50,803 nucleotides of DNA from an uncultured Erysipelotrichaceae bacterium. GTDB lineage: Bacteria > Bacillota_I > Bacilli_A > RF39 > UBA660. The stretch covers positions 1-50,803 of the forward strand of contig CADCFX010000004.1 in assembly GCA_902800945.1 (NCBI GenBank), in the 5' to 3' direction. Shown here piece after piece: positions 42,239 through 50,091 of the stretch. The notes below the pieces were generated by a model. The model saw only the letters and a list, made by a program, of their open reading frames with translations, made no database searches and was not told the origin of the DNA. Position numbers and translations under genes: made by a program. Numbering within the stretch: position 1 is the stretch's first letter; each line of letters opens with the position of its first letter.

Positions 42239-43257
42239 GATTTCACCTCTTTACTTCTTAGTTGTCCACATGCAGCATCTATCTTACTTCCAAATTCTTT
42301 TCTAGTAGTTGCTGTAAGACCTTTTTGAATTAATATATCATAGAATTTTTTTATTCTTTCTGGTGTGCTCTTTTTAAATTCAATATGACTGGTTTCATTA
42401 TAAGGAATTAGGTTTACATAAACATTTAGTCCTTTTAGTAAACTAACCAGTTCTAAAGCTTGTGTTTCATTATCATTTACACCATTCAACATTACATATT
42501 CTATTGTAACACGCCGATTGGTTTTAGCGCTATATTCTTTTATTGTTTTAATTAAATCTTTTAATTTGTATGCTTTATTAATAGGCATGAGTTTATCTCT
42601 TAATTGGGTATTGGGAGCATGAAGAGAAATAGCTAGATTTATTTGAATGTTTTCTTCAGCTAATTTCTGTATTTTAGGGATTAGACCACAGGTTGATAAC
42701 GTTATATGTCTTGCCCCAATTGCTAAACCTTTAGCATCATTTATAGTTTTAATAAAATCCATTACGTTATCGTAGTTATCTAATGGTTCGCCAATACCCA
42801 TTATTACTACACTAGATATTCTCTTCTTGATATCTTCCTCAACTAATAGTATTTGTTCAACCATTTCATAGCTTTCAAGATTTCTAACTTTTTTTAATCG
42901 TCCAGATTCGCAAAAGGCACATCCCATATTACATCCGACTTCACTACTAACACAGATACTTAAGCCATAATCGTGTTCCATTAATACTGCTTCTATATAG
43001 TTATTATCTTGCAGTTTAAATAAATACTTTTTGGTAAGTTTATCTTCTTGTTTTTTCTCGATAGTAATAAAATAATTAGAAAAGTCATTAGCTAGTACAT
43101 CTTGAAGTTCTTTTTTTATATTGGTCATCTCATTAAATTTACGTACTTTTTTTTCATAAAGCCACTCAAAAACTTGTAAAGCTTTATACTTTTTTTCGCC
43201 TTTACTTAAGAAATATTCTTCTAAATCAGATCTTTTAATTCCATATATATTCCTCAT
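42235..43257 (-). CDS. rlmN: 23S rRNA (A2503-C2) methyltransferase RlmN
   Basis: 340 residues. Radical-SAM motif CNMGCAFC (about 109-116) binding [4Fe-4S], the second catalytic Cys near the C terminus in KIDAACGQLR, and a second in-cluster Cys region ITLSTCGLIP. Methylates A2503 of 23S rRNA and A37 of some tRNAs. Promoter directly upstream; first gene of the operon. Confidence 0.95.
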   Translation of the reverse strand: MRNIYGIKRSDLEEYFLSKGEKKYKALQVFEWLYEKKVRKFNEMTNIKKELQDVLANDFSNYFITIEKKQEDKLTKKYLFKLQDNNYIEAVLMEHDYGLSICVSSEVGCNMGCAFCESGRLKKVRNLESYEMVEQILLVEEDIKKRISSVVIMGIGEPLDNYDNVMDFIKTINDAKGLAIGARHITLSTCGLIPKIQKLAEENIQINLAISLHAPNTQLRDKLMPINKAYKLKDLIKTIKEYSAKTNRRVTIEYVMLNGVNDNETQALELVSLLKGLNVYVNLIPYNETSHIEFKKSTPERIKKFYDILIQKGLTATTRKEFGSKIDAACGQLRSKEVKS

Positions 43258-43272
43258 ATTTACACCTATTTA

Positions 43273-43301
43273 ATTATAACACAAAGAATTATAAAATTGA
43301 A
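43273..43301 (-). promoter_or_regulatory. Promoter of the rlmN operon
   Basis: -10 TATAAT (43273-43278), 17-bp spacer, -35 TTCAAT (43296-43301). Confidence 0.5.
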
Positions 43302-43309
43302 TAACACAA

Positions 43310-43339
43310 GAAAAAGATAACAATTTTGTTGTTATCTTA
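43310..43339 (-). terminator. Terminator before rlmN
   Basis: Minus strand AAGATAACAA-CAAAA-TTGTTATCTT then TTTC, ending the frameshifted membrane-protein gene. Confidence 0.75.
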
Positions 43340-43347
43340 TTAATACT

Positions 43348-44102
43348 TTACATATTATTCGGATTATTTGTGTCAACTGGAATAGTATTTATTTCTGTTG
43401 TTGGATTTAAATCAAGTTGTTCAATTTTTGATTCTACAGTTGCATTACTTACTGCCGGTTCTTGGCTATTAGTTGCTGGGGCATGATGAATAATACTTTC
43501 TATGGTAGCATTGGGATCTACCCCTGCAATAGAAGATGTCGTTGTTGGTTGAATAGTCGCAGTTTGGCTTTCTTCCGCTGCAGCTTCCGTTTGGATAGTT
43601 TGAACGTTGATTTGATTTGCTGGCATAGCTTGAGTTGGAGGTTGAACAGCAAGGGATCTGTTTGATCAATTGGTCCAAGCGGCACTTGTCCTTCAATATT
43701 TCCATTAGCTGCAACAGCGCCCATTTTCATTTGTTTTTTTATTCGAACAAATTTAATAATTGCATAGATTATTAACACTATCTGAATAATAATGTAAATA
43801 GTTGTAATGGTATTCCTCAATTGATTGTCTCTGATAATTGTCATATTTTTTCCAAGCAACGTTGTTTGGGAAGAGACGAAGCCTAGAGCAACCATCCCCC
43901 AACCAAATGCACTATTAAAACACACTTTGCCAAGAAAATATGATTGGAAGAAAAAAAATGGTATAAAAATTAGAAAACTACCTTTACCATATAATATTTT
44001 ATGAAAGCCATTTAAGAATAAAGTAAATGCTATATACGGGATAAATGCTATGAGTGCAATTATTACTAAATATACTAATGGTGATGAAGAAAATTGACCC
44101 AT
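43348..44102 (-). pseudogene. Membrane protein interrupted by a one-base frameshift
   Basis: The frame from 44102 encodes three to four membrane segments (about 10-32, 40-60, 65-85, 100-122) and a basic stretch (KFVRIKKQMKMG), then a Pro-rich beginning (GQVPLGPIDQTDP). At the CCC run 43653-43655 the natural continuation, VQPPTQAMPANQINVQ and on to residue ...NNPNNM, is in the -1 frame. Restoring one C would give a single 251-residue protein with a Pro/Thr/Gln-rich cytosolic or external tail ending at 43348. Unrepaired, the first frame runs into basic nonsense sequence to 43518. Family unknown. It may be an assembly error, a mutation or phase variation. Confidence 0.6.
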
Positions 44103-44121
44103 GATATTACCTCCTATTGTC

Positions 44122-44760
44122 TCATTTTTTCTTTTTTAATAATCTACTAAATAGATTATTAGTTTTGTTAGTTTCTCTGATAATTATTTTTTTGTTATGA
44201 AGATATTTTATTGTATAGTAGCATAAAGCTATCATTACTAAAGTCCATATAACATGGTTAATAACTATTCCTAGATATAATCTATTATGGACATCTAGAG
44301 CATAATTATAGAATGATAAATCTGACATTTTACAAAGACTTCCTATAGATAATATACCATCATATGATGCATTTATAAGAATGATGCCTGTTGTTATTGT
44401 TAATAAGATTATTGATATGGTAATGAATCTTATGTAAGGTTTATAGGTCGTTTTATTTAATAAACGCGCTTTGAAGCTGCTTATTATTGTTCCCATAAAG
44501 ATTAGTAGAGTTCCAACATTAATTAGTATTGAAATGATTGCCATATATATTGTATTGTTCAAAGTAAATTCTACGGCGTTTTTATAATCATTTATTATAG
44601 TTGTACTATTGAGATTAAAAATAGATATTAATATCATTCTGAAAATAATAAAAGCTATTACAAATATTATCGTATATATCATAATGTCATATAAAGAGTT
44701 TATTATAATTGTTTCTACTTGTTTGTCTTTAGCTCTTTTTCCTATATTAAATAGTTTCAT
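44122..44760 (-). CDS. Four-segment membrane protein of unknown function
   Basis: 212 residues from the ATG at 44760, after AGAGGTGCATAAA (the GTG at 44769 is within this site). Four membrane segments (about 28-50, 72-95, 110-132, 160-185) and basic N- and C-terminal tails (cytosolic). No family recognised. It precedes the frameshifted gene by 19 bp; probably co-transcribed. Confidence 0.65.
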   Translation of the reverse strand: MKLFNIGKRAKDKQVETIIINSLYDIMIYTIIFVIAFIIFRMILISIFNLNSTTIINDYKNAVEFTLNNTIYMAIISILINVGTLLIFMGTIISSFKARLLNKTTYKPYIRFITISIILLTITTGIILINASYDGILSIGSLCKMSDLSFYNYALDVHNRLYLGIVINHVIWTLVMIALCYYTIKYLHNKKIIIRETNKTNNLFSRLLKKKK

Positions 44761-44785
44761 TTTATGCACCTCTACTCTATGATTT

Positions 44786-44814
44786 ATAATAACATAGTTT
44801 AGTTTGAGGGTAAA
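44786..44814 (-). promoter_or_regulatory. Promoter of the membrane-protein pair
   Basis: -35 TTTACC (44809-44814), 17-bp spacer, -10 TATTAT (44786-44791). Confidence 0.5.
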
Positions 44815-44840
44815 GAAAAAGACGATTTAAAAATCGTCTC
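44815..44840 (-). terminator. Terminator of ftsA-ftsZ
   Basis: Minus strand AGACGATTT-TT-AAATCGTCT then T5; the ftsZ stop lies in the stem. Confidence 0.85.
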
Positions 44841-45879
44841 TATTTCTTAAAAATGGTGGAATTTCGATATCTCTATCTATATCACTTCTCATATAGGTAT
44901 TATTGGGAAGATCATCTGTGACTCCGCCAACTTGTTCTTTATCATCATCAAAACCTGTAGCAATAACTGTTACTATTACTTCGTCATTTAAGTTTTCATT
45001 AATTACAGCACCAAATATTGTATTGATATCTGTATTAGCAGCATTTCTAACTACTTCGGCAGCATCCTCTGCTTCGAATAAAGTTAGTGAATTTCCACCG
45101 GTAATATTGATGATAGCATCTGTTGCTCCATCAATAGTATTTTCTAATAATGGAGAAGCAACAGCGTGCTGAGCAGCTTCAATTGCTCTATTTTCTCCTT
45201 CACCTATACCGATACCGATAATAGCGTTACCTCTATTTTGCATTACTGCTTTTACATCAGCAAAGTCTAAGTTTACTAAACCAGATACAGCAATCAAATC
45301 TGATATTGATTGAACTGCTCTTCGTAAAACGTTATCTACTTCTTTAAAAGCTTCTACGATTGGAGTAGATCTATCTATAATATCTCTTAATCTATCATTA
45401 GGTATAACTATTATTGTGTCAACATGTTTTCTAAGTTCTGCAAGCCCTACTTCCGCATTTTCCATACGACGACGTCCTTCAAACTTAAATGGTTTAGTAA
45501 CTATTGCAACAGTAAGGGCTCCTTGCTCTTGAGCTATTTCAGCAATAATTGGAGCGGCACCAGTTCCGGTTCCTCCTCCTAAACCACATGTTACAAAGAC
45601 CATATCAGAACCTTTTAAAACATCTTCTATTTCTTGTTTGCTTTCAACTGCAGCTTCACGGCCAATTTCGGGATTACCACCAGCACCAAGGCCATCTGTT
45701 CCTAATTGGATTTTTGTTTCTGCTTTACTGACATTCAATACTTGTAAATCAGTATTGGCTACGATAAAATCGACTCCTCCAACTCCTGATTCAATCATAC
45801 GATTTACGGCATTGCATCCTCCACCACCGGCACCGATGACTTTTATTTTTGCGATTTGATCTCTTTCTAAACCGTGCAT
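44827..45879 (-). CDS. ftsZ: Cell division protein FtsZ
   Basis: 350 residues. Tubulin-like GTPase: [13 protein letters not shown], the tubulin signature [10 protein letters not shown] (about 104-113), and a C-terminal conserved peptide IPPFLRNR that binds FtsA. The unstructured linker is very short. Polymerises into the Z ring. RBS AGGAGGATGTTAA. Downstream of ftsA by 18 bp. Confidence 0.97.
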   Translation of the reverse strand: MHGLERDQIAKIKVIGAGGGGCNAVNRMIESGVGGVDFIVANTDLQVLNVSKAETKIQLGTDGLGAGGNPEIGREAAVESKQEIEDVLKGSDMVFVTCGLGGGTGTGAAPIIAEIAQEQGALTVAIVTKPFKFEGRRRMENAEVGLAELRKHVDTIIVIPNDRLRDIIDRSTPIVEAFKEVDNVLRRAVQSISDLIAVSGLVNLDFADVKAVMQNRGNAIIGIGIGEGENRAIEAAQHAVASPLLENTIDGATDAIINITGGNSLTLFEAEDAAEVVRNAANTDINTIFGAVINENLNDEVIVTVIATGFDDDKEQVGGVTDDLPNNTYMRSDIDRDIEIPPFLRNRDDF

Positions 45880-45897
45880 TTAACATCCTCCTTAAAT

Positions 45898-47133
45898 CTA
45901 TCCGAAAAAGTTTCTAAACAACCTAACGATAGAGGAATCGTTCTCTTCATCCAAATCATATCCCCCTAATGCTTGTTGTTCTTCTATACTATATATTGAA
46001 TATTCTTTATCTTTCAATCTAGACTTCTCATCATAATATTTAATCAATCCTACAGAAGAACCATATCTATTATGTCTGACGCCAAGTTCACTAACTCGTC
46101 CTACTATAGCTTTATCTTTAAATATTTTATTTAGAATTAATCTGAAATCTCTGTTCTCAGTTAATCCTCCTGTAACAATTATATAACTTATTTCCTTTTT
46201 TGTTAAGATATTTATTTGTTTTTTGCATAAATTGAGTATTTCTTCAATACGACTTTGAATTATTTTTGATACCTCTAATTGGTTAATAATTATATTATCG
46301 CCATATTTATCTTTTACTTCAACGGTATTATCTTCTCTAGCTCCTTTAGCAAACGATAAACCGAGATTTTCTTTGATGTCTCTAGCAGTACTGCTATCTA
46401 TTTTATAAATATACATGAGGTCATTTTCGATATTTTTAGCACCAACATTAATTGTTTCAATATTTGTAAGTATTCCCTTATTGAATAAAGCAACATCAGT
46501 AGAAGTATGACCTATGTTTATTATTATACCAGAATTATCTCGCATTTCATCTATTTTATATTCATAATAGTCTCCTATAGAACTTAAAGAAATGTCTAAT
46601 ACTTCTAGTCCTAGTTTTTCTAAGGTAACTAAGATTGGGTAAATATTAGTTTGAGGAGCAGTTATTAGGATACCTCTTGCAGTTAGGGAATCTGATTTTA
46701 CTCCTTTGGGATCTCTAACCTTGCGTCCATCTGATAGAGTAAAACTAGTTGGTAATAGGTTTATGTATTCTCTATCTTCTTTTATTTGGCCTCTCAATGC
46801 TTCTTTAAAGACTTTGCTGACTTCTAAACCTGTTACTACGTGGTTTTCATTATCTATTTTTATTTCGCCTGTTATAACAGAGAATTCTAAGTTTTTGGGA
46901 GGTATTGTAATGATTACTTGTTTTATAGGAATACCCATTATTCCATCTGTTTTACTAATAGCATTTTTTAAGCTCTCTTTAAATTCTTCCTCGTTTGTTA
47001 TAATTCCGTCTTCCATTCCGTTGATGGGTTCATATAGTGATGCTAGGATATTAAGTTTATTTCGAAACATTTCGCCAACTACTAATTTGATACTATCTGT
47101 ACCAATATCCATACTGGCCATTATTTTGCGCAT
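45898..47133 (-). CDS. ftsA: Cell division protein FtsA
   Basis: 411 residues. Actin-like ATPase fold: MDIGTDSIKLVVGE phosphate-1 loop, NIGHTSTDVALF (about 208-219) and VTGG (about 318-321), and a C-terminal amphipathic end (SSIVRLFRNFFG) for membrane binding. Tethers FtsZ to the membrane. No ftsQ, mraZ or mur genes are nearby; the locus starts at its own promoter and abuts the IS element. Confidence 0.95.
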   Translation of the reverse strand: MRKIMASMDIGTDSIKLVVGEMFRNKLNILASLYEPINGMEDGIITNEEEFKESLKNAISKTDGIMGIPIKQVIITIPPKNLEFSVITGEIKIDNENHVVTGLEVSKVFKEALRGQIKEDREYINLLPTSFTLSDGRKVRDPKGVKSDSLTARGILITAPQTNIYPILVTLEKLGLEVLDISLSSIGDYYEYKIDEMRDNSGIIINIGHTSTDVALFNKGILTNIETINVGAKNIENDLMYIYKIDSSTARDIKENLGLSFAKGAREDNTVEVKDKYGDNIIINQLEVSKIIQSRIEEILNLCKKQINILTKKEISYIIVTGGLTENRDFRLILNKIFKDKAIVGRVSELGVRHNRYGSSVGLIKYYDEKSRLKDKEYSIYSIEEQQALGGYDLDEENDSSIVRLFRNFFG

Positions 47134-47160
47134 ATCATCACTCCTATCATAACTATGTTA

Positions 47161-47189
47161 ATTATACAAGACTTAGGAAGATAAATCAA
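47161..47189 (-). promoter_or_regulatory. Promoter of ftsA-ftsZ
   Basis: -10 TATAAT (47161-47166), 17-bp spacer, -35 TTGATT (47184-47189). GACTTAG (47170-76) and CTAAGTC (47190-96) form an inverted repeat around the -35. Confidence 0.7.
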
Positions 47190-47196
47190 CTAAGTC

Positions 47197-47217
47197 AAAA
47201 AAAAGTAAGTATTACTA
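47197..47217 (-). terminator. Right half (3' arm and T tract) of the rplT terminator, split by the IS
   Basis: Minus strand TACTTACTT followed by T6-8 (47197-47211) is the distal arm. The matching AAGTAAGTA arm is at 48575-48583, on the other side of the IS. Confidence 0.75.
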
Positions 47218-47297
47218 TGAAGTTGTAATATAAAAGTGGACACATGAAAAGTGTTTCCACTTTTTATTTGCTATAATCAGTATAAGGAGATGATAAT

Positions 47298-47645
47298 ATG
47301 GCTAGTAAAGGTCAAAAATTTAAAAAATGGACTGCAGAAGAAAAATTTAAAATAATTGAACCGGCATTAAATTTTGAAAAGAGTACATGGGATATTACTA
47401 GAGAAAGTGGTCTAAACAATGGAATGATAAATAATTGGATAAAGGCTTATAGGGAAAAGGGTTATGAAGGATTAGTTCCAAAAATTAAACATGATAATCC
47501 ACTTGCTAAATATTGTAATAAAAAGAATTTAACTAAAGAAGAACAATTAGAATATGAAAATATGAAATTACGAATTGAGAATGAATTATTAAAAAAAGGA
47601 TACCTAATGAAAGGAGATGGTACGATTGTAAAATTCATGAAGTAA
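47298..47645 (+). CDS. IS3-family transposase OrfA (HTH)
   Basis: 115 residues. An HTH_28-like DNA-binding domain (about 10-55: WTAEEKFKIIEPALNFEKST and NNGMINNWIKAYREKGYEGL) and a C-terminal leucine-rich segment ENMKLRIENELLKK. RBS AAGGAGATGATAAT. Near its end, TTA AAA AAA GGA (47589-47600) is an A-rich slippery site for -1 frameshifting into OrfB, as in many IS3 elements. Confidence 0.88.
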   Translation: MASKGQKFKKWTAEEKFKIIEPALNFEKSTWDITRESGLNNGMINNWIKAYREKGYEGLVPKIKHDNPLAKYCNKKNLTKEEQLEYENMKLRIENELLKKGYLMKGDGTIVKFMK

Positions 47646-48532
47646 CTCAAATAAAATATGAAATAATAGAATTTTTAAGCAAAGAATATAATATAAAATC
47701 ATTATGTCTAATATTAAGAGTATCTAGATCAGGATATTACAAATGGTTAAAAAATAAAGATGTATTAAACAGATATGAGATTAATAGGAAAGATTTAGGA
47801 GAATTGATTAAGGATATTCATAAAAGAAAACCAAGTTATGGATATCACAGAATATGGAAAATAATAGTAGTAGAAACAGGCTGGATAATTTCAGCCAACT
47901 TAGTTCACAAAGTTTGTAAGATTTTGAATATAAAGTCCAAAGCAAAGCATTATAAATATAAGAAACCTGGAGAAGAATCTATTAAATATCAAAATATAGT
48001 AAATGGAAATTGGGAAACAGTTAGACCATTTGAAATAATTGTTTCAGATACTACATCCTTTTATTTTAAAAAGAAAAAATATGATTGGACATTTTATTTA
48101 GATGTATTTAATAATGAAATAGTTGGTTCTGACATAAGAGAATCATTAAATGGTAATGGAATAATAAATCATAGAGAAGCAGTTAATAATATGTTAAATA
48201 ACAAAATAAAAAGAGGATACGAAAACCTTGATACAATCGTTCACACAGATCAAGGAGTCGTATATTCCTCATTGTCATTTAACAATACATTCAATTCTTA
48301 CAAAGTAACCAGGTCTATGTCAAGAGCTGGCACACCAACAGATAATCCAGTTATTGAATCTAAAAATGGCTGGATTAAAAAGGAAATGTATATTGATTTT
48401 GACATTAATAATTATAACACAGTTAAAGAATTTATTAATGATATAGTTTGGGATAATAATAATTATCGACCAAGTTATGCGTTAAAATATAAAACCCCAA
48501 TTGAGTATAGAACTCAACTAGGGTTTAAATAA
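47591..48532 (+). CDS. IS3-family transposase OrfB (DDE integrase core), made by -1 frameshift
   Basis: The -1 frame is open from the slip site and reads IPNERRWYDCKIHEVTQIKY, then the HTH_21-like helix SRSGYYKWLKNK and PSYGYHRIW. The DDE catalytic residues are visible: IIVSDTT (D), VHTDQGVVY (D) and NPVIESKNGWIKKEM (E), 35 residues between the last two. Independent ATG starts are lacking, so expression is as an OrfAB fusion. The frame ends at 48532 just before the right inverted repeat. Confidence 0.85.
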   Translation, partial: KKRIPNERRWYDCKIHEVTQIKYEIIEFLSKEYNIKSLCLILRVSRSGYYKWLKNKDVLNRYEINRKDLGELIKDIHKRKPSYGYHRIWKIIVVETGWIISANLVHKVCKILNIKSKAKHYKYKKPGEESIKYQNIVNGNWETVRPFEIIVSDTTSFYFKKKKYDWTFYLDVFNNEIVGSDIRESLNGNGIINHREAVNNMLNNKIKRGYENLDTIVHTDQGVVYSSLSFNNTFNSYKVTRSMSRAGTPTDNPVIESKNGWIKKEMYIDFDINNYNTVKEFINDIVWDNNNYRPSYALKYKTPIEYRTQLGFK

Positions 48533-48573
48533 TACTTTTTCAGTGTCTACTTTTTGTTGACAAGTTCATATTA

Positions 48574-49125
48574 CTACTTACTTAATGCTTCAACTAATTC
48601 TGCTTTTTTCATAGTTGTATAGTCAGCTATTTTCTTTTTCTTAGCTAGTTCTTTTAATTCAGCTACTGTTAATTTAGATAAATCTTGTTCTTCTTTTTTA
48701 GCAGGAGCCTTTTCTTCTTTTTTTACTTCAGCTTTAGGAGCTTCTTTTACCTCAGCCTTTTTAACTTTACCAGCATTAGCATCTTTAGCTAATTTAACTA
48801 GTTCAGTAAAAGCCTTAGGATTATCGATTGCTATTTCACTAAGCATCTTTCTGTTAATTTCAACACCAGCTTTAGTTAACCCATTAATGAATTTAGAATA
48901 ACTAATATCGTTTTCACGACAAGCTGCGTTAATTCTTACTATCCATAATTTACGGAAGTTTCTTTTATTTGCTTTTCTATCTCTATAAGCATATACTCCA
49001 CTATGGAATGTTTGTTCTTGAGCAGTTTTAAATAATCTATGTTTAGATCCGAAGTACCCTTTAGCTGCTTTTAGTACTTTTCTTCTTCTATTTTTAGCGA
49101 TATTTCCGCCTTTAACTCTTGTCAT
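48574..49125 (-). CDS. rplT: Ribosomal protein L20 with C-terminal Rho_N/SAP-like extension
   Basis: 183 residues against the usual ~118. Residues 1-118 are typical L20 ([40 protein letters not shown]). A Lys/Glu/Ala/Pro linker (about 119-148) then leads to [20 protein letters not shown] and [11 protein letters not shown], a two-helix Rho_N/SAP-type fold that binds nucleic acids. L20 builds the 50S subunit and represses its own operon. Stop at 48574 lies within the 5' arm of the split terminator. Confidence 0.93.
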   Translation of the reverse strand: MTRVKGGNIAKNRRRKVLKAAKGYFGSKHRLFKTAQEQTFHSGVYAYRDRKANKRNFRKLWIVRINAACRENDISYSKFINGLTKAGVEINRKMLSEIAIDNPKAFTELVKLAKDANAGKVKKAEVKEAPKAEVKKEEKAPAKKEEQDLSKLTVAELKELAKKKKIADYTTMKKAELVEALSK

Positions 49126-49142
49126 CTATAATCACCTTTCTA

Positions 49143-49337
49143 CTAAATGAAGTCCTTTAAACGTTTTGCATCAGATGTAGATAAAACGCCTTTATTTCTT
49201 CTTTGTCTAATTTGTTTTCCAGAATCACCAGCAGTTTGATGATTACCATTTGATTTTTTATAAGTTAATTTTCCATTCTTCTTTAATTTAAACACTTTGC
49301 TAGATGCTTTATGTGTTTTTTGTTTACATTTTCCCAT
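49143..49337 (-). CDS. rpmI: Ribosomal protein L35
   Basis: 64 residues, basic, with the family pattern KCKQKTHKASSKVFKLKKNGK, KSNGNH and AKRLKDF. Sits in the universal infC-rpmI-rplT order, 17 bp before rplT. Confidence 0.96.
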   Translation of the reverse strand: MGKCKQKTHKASSKVFKLKKNGKLTYKKSNGNHQTAGDSGKQIRQRRNKGVLSTSDAKRLKDFI

Positions 49338-49355
49338 ACTAATTCCTCTTTTCTT

Positions 49356-49880
49356 TTACTTTTTCGGTGCAAGTATCATAATCATAGTTCTACCATCTAA
49401 TTTTGGCTGACTTTCAATTATAGAACATTCTTCTAATTCAGAAGCAAAACGAAGCATTACATCCTTACCAATTTCTGGGTGAGACATTTGTCTTCCTTTA
49501 AATTTAATAGAAACTTTAATTTTATGTCCCTTTAGTAAGTATTCATTGGCATTTTTCTTTCTAGCATTGAAATCATGAATATCAATTACTGGTGAAAGAC
49601 GATACTCTTTTATATCTTTATTACTCTCTCTTTGCTTTTTCTGAGCTTCTTTTTGTTTTTTTTGTTTCTCATAACGATATTTATTGTAATCCATTATTTT
49701 GCCTACTGGATGTTCAGCATTATTGCTCATCAAAACTAGGTCTAAACCAGCATAATTTGCCAGAGTTAGAGCATCTTCTAACTTTTTAGTTCCCATTTGT
49801 TCTCCATTAGGACCAATAACCATTAATTCTTCTACGTTAATATCATTATTTATTAACACATCATTTTTATCCTTTGCTAT
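49356..49880 (-). CDS. infC: Translation initiation factor IF-3, non-AUG start
   Basis: 174 residues from the likely start. IF3 N domain (INNDINVEELMVIGPNGEQMG) and C domain (IKVSIKFKGRQMSHPEIGKD, RTMIMILAPKK). There is no ATG at the right place; GGAGG (49890-49894) precedes ATC (49883) and ATA (49880), and ATA-GCA-AAG-GAT aligns with the ATT-AGC-AAA-GA of B. subtilis infC. A rare Ile-type start codon is the hallmark of infC autoregulation. ATC at 49883 remains possible. The ATG further upstream (about 49928) falls in the leader terminator and is rejected. Confidence 0.9.
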   Translation of the reverse strand: MAKDKNDVLINNDINVEELMVIGPNGEQMGTKKLEDALTLANYAGLDLVLMSNNAEHPVGKIMDYNKYRYEKQKKQKEAQKKQRESNKDIKEYRLSPVIDIHDFNARKKNANEYLLKGHKIKVSIKFKGRQMSHPEIGKDVMLRFASELEECSIIESQPKLDGRTMIMILAPKK

Positions 49881-49901
49881 GATAAAGCACCTCCACACAA
49901 T

Positions 49902-50029
49902 CAAAAAGGGCGAATACATAGTATCCACCCATAAAGTCTTAAATAATTATATTCATTTTTAAGCTTTATACCTATCGTATCTATCTACAATCAGGTGGAT
50001 GTGGATACATCGCTTTCTTTTCAATAACA
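49902..50029 (-). promoter_or_regulatory. L20-type attenuator leader of the infC operon
   Basis: Leader RNA of about 145 nt. GGGTGGATAC (49921-49930) pairs with GTATTCGCCC (49908-49917) to form a terminator followed by T5 (49903-49907). The upstream GTATCCAC (50001-50008) can pair instead with GTGGATAC and prevent termination. This is the L20-leader arrangement of Bacillota, in which excess L20 shuts off infC-rpmI-rplT. Confidence 0.8.
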
Positions 50030-50035
50030 AGATAG

Positions 50036-50064
50036 ATTATATACTAAACTCTAATTATTGTCAA
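50036..50064 (-). promoter_or_regulatory. Promoter of the infC operon
   Basis: Perfect -35 TTGACA (50059-50064) and -10 TATAAT (50036-50041), 17-bp spacer. Confidence 0.9.
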
Positions 50065-50091
50065 TCTTTTTTATATAATTATTTAATATTT

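Larger units (their letters stand above)
47218..48568 (+). mobile_element. IS3-family (IS150-like) insertion sequence, 1351 bp
   Basis: Ends are TGAAGTTGT... and (reverse) TGAACTTGT..., with imperfect inverted repeats of about 26 bp sharing AAAAGT.GACAC. It contains overlapping OrfA and OrfB joined by an A7 slip site. The first 12 to 14 bp outside each end also match, because the element sits in the middle of a terminator hairpin. Only TA is duplicated at the ends; no clear 3-4-bp target duplication. A hairpin with a T tract just inside the left end (47231-47265) can block transcripts entering from outside. Looks intact and potentially active. Confidence 0.88.

Noticed and set aside
43469-43714. 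81-codon ORF in the third frame of the frameshifted gene
   Set aside because: Composition (Ser/Asn/Cys-rich, no helix or domain) fits a shadow; the other two frames join better.
47204-48582. Longer (40-bp) inverted repeats of the IS, i.e. element ends at AGTAAGTA
   Set aside because: The outer bases are arms of the host terminator; the TG...CA ends at 47218 and 48568 fit IS3 better.
49884-49928. Upstream ATG extension of infC
   Set aside because: It would start inside the leader terminator hairpin and has no family support or ribosome binding site.
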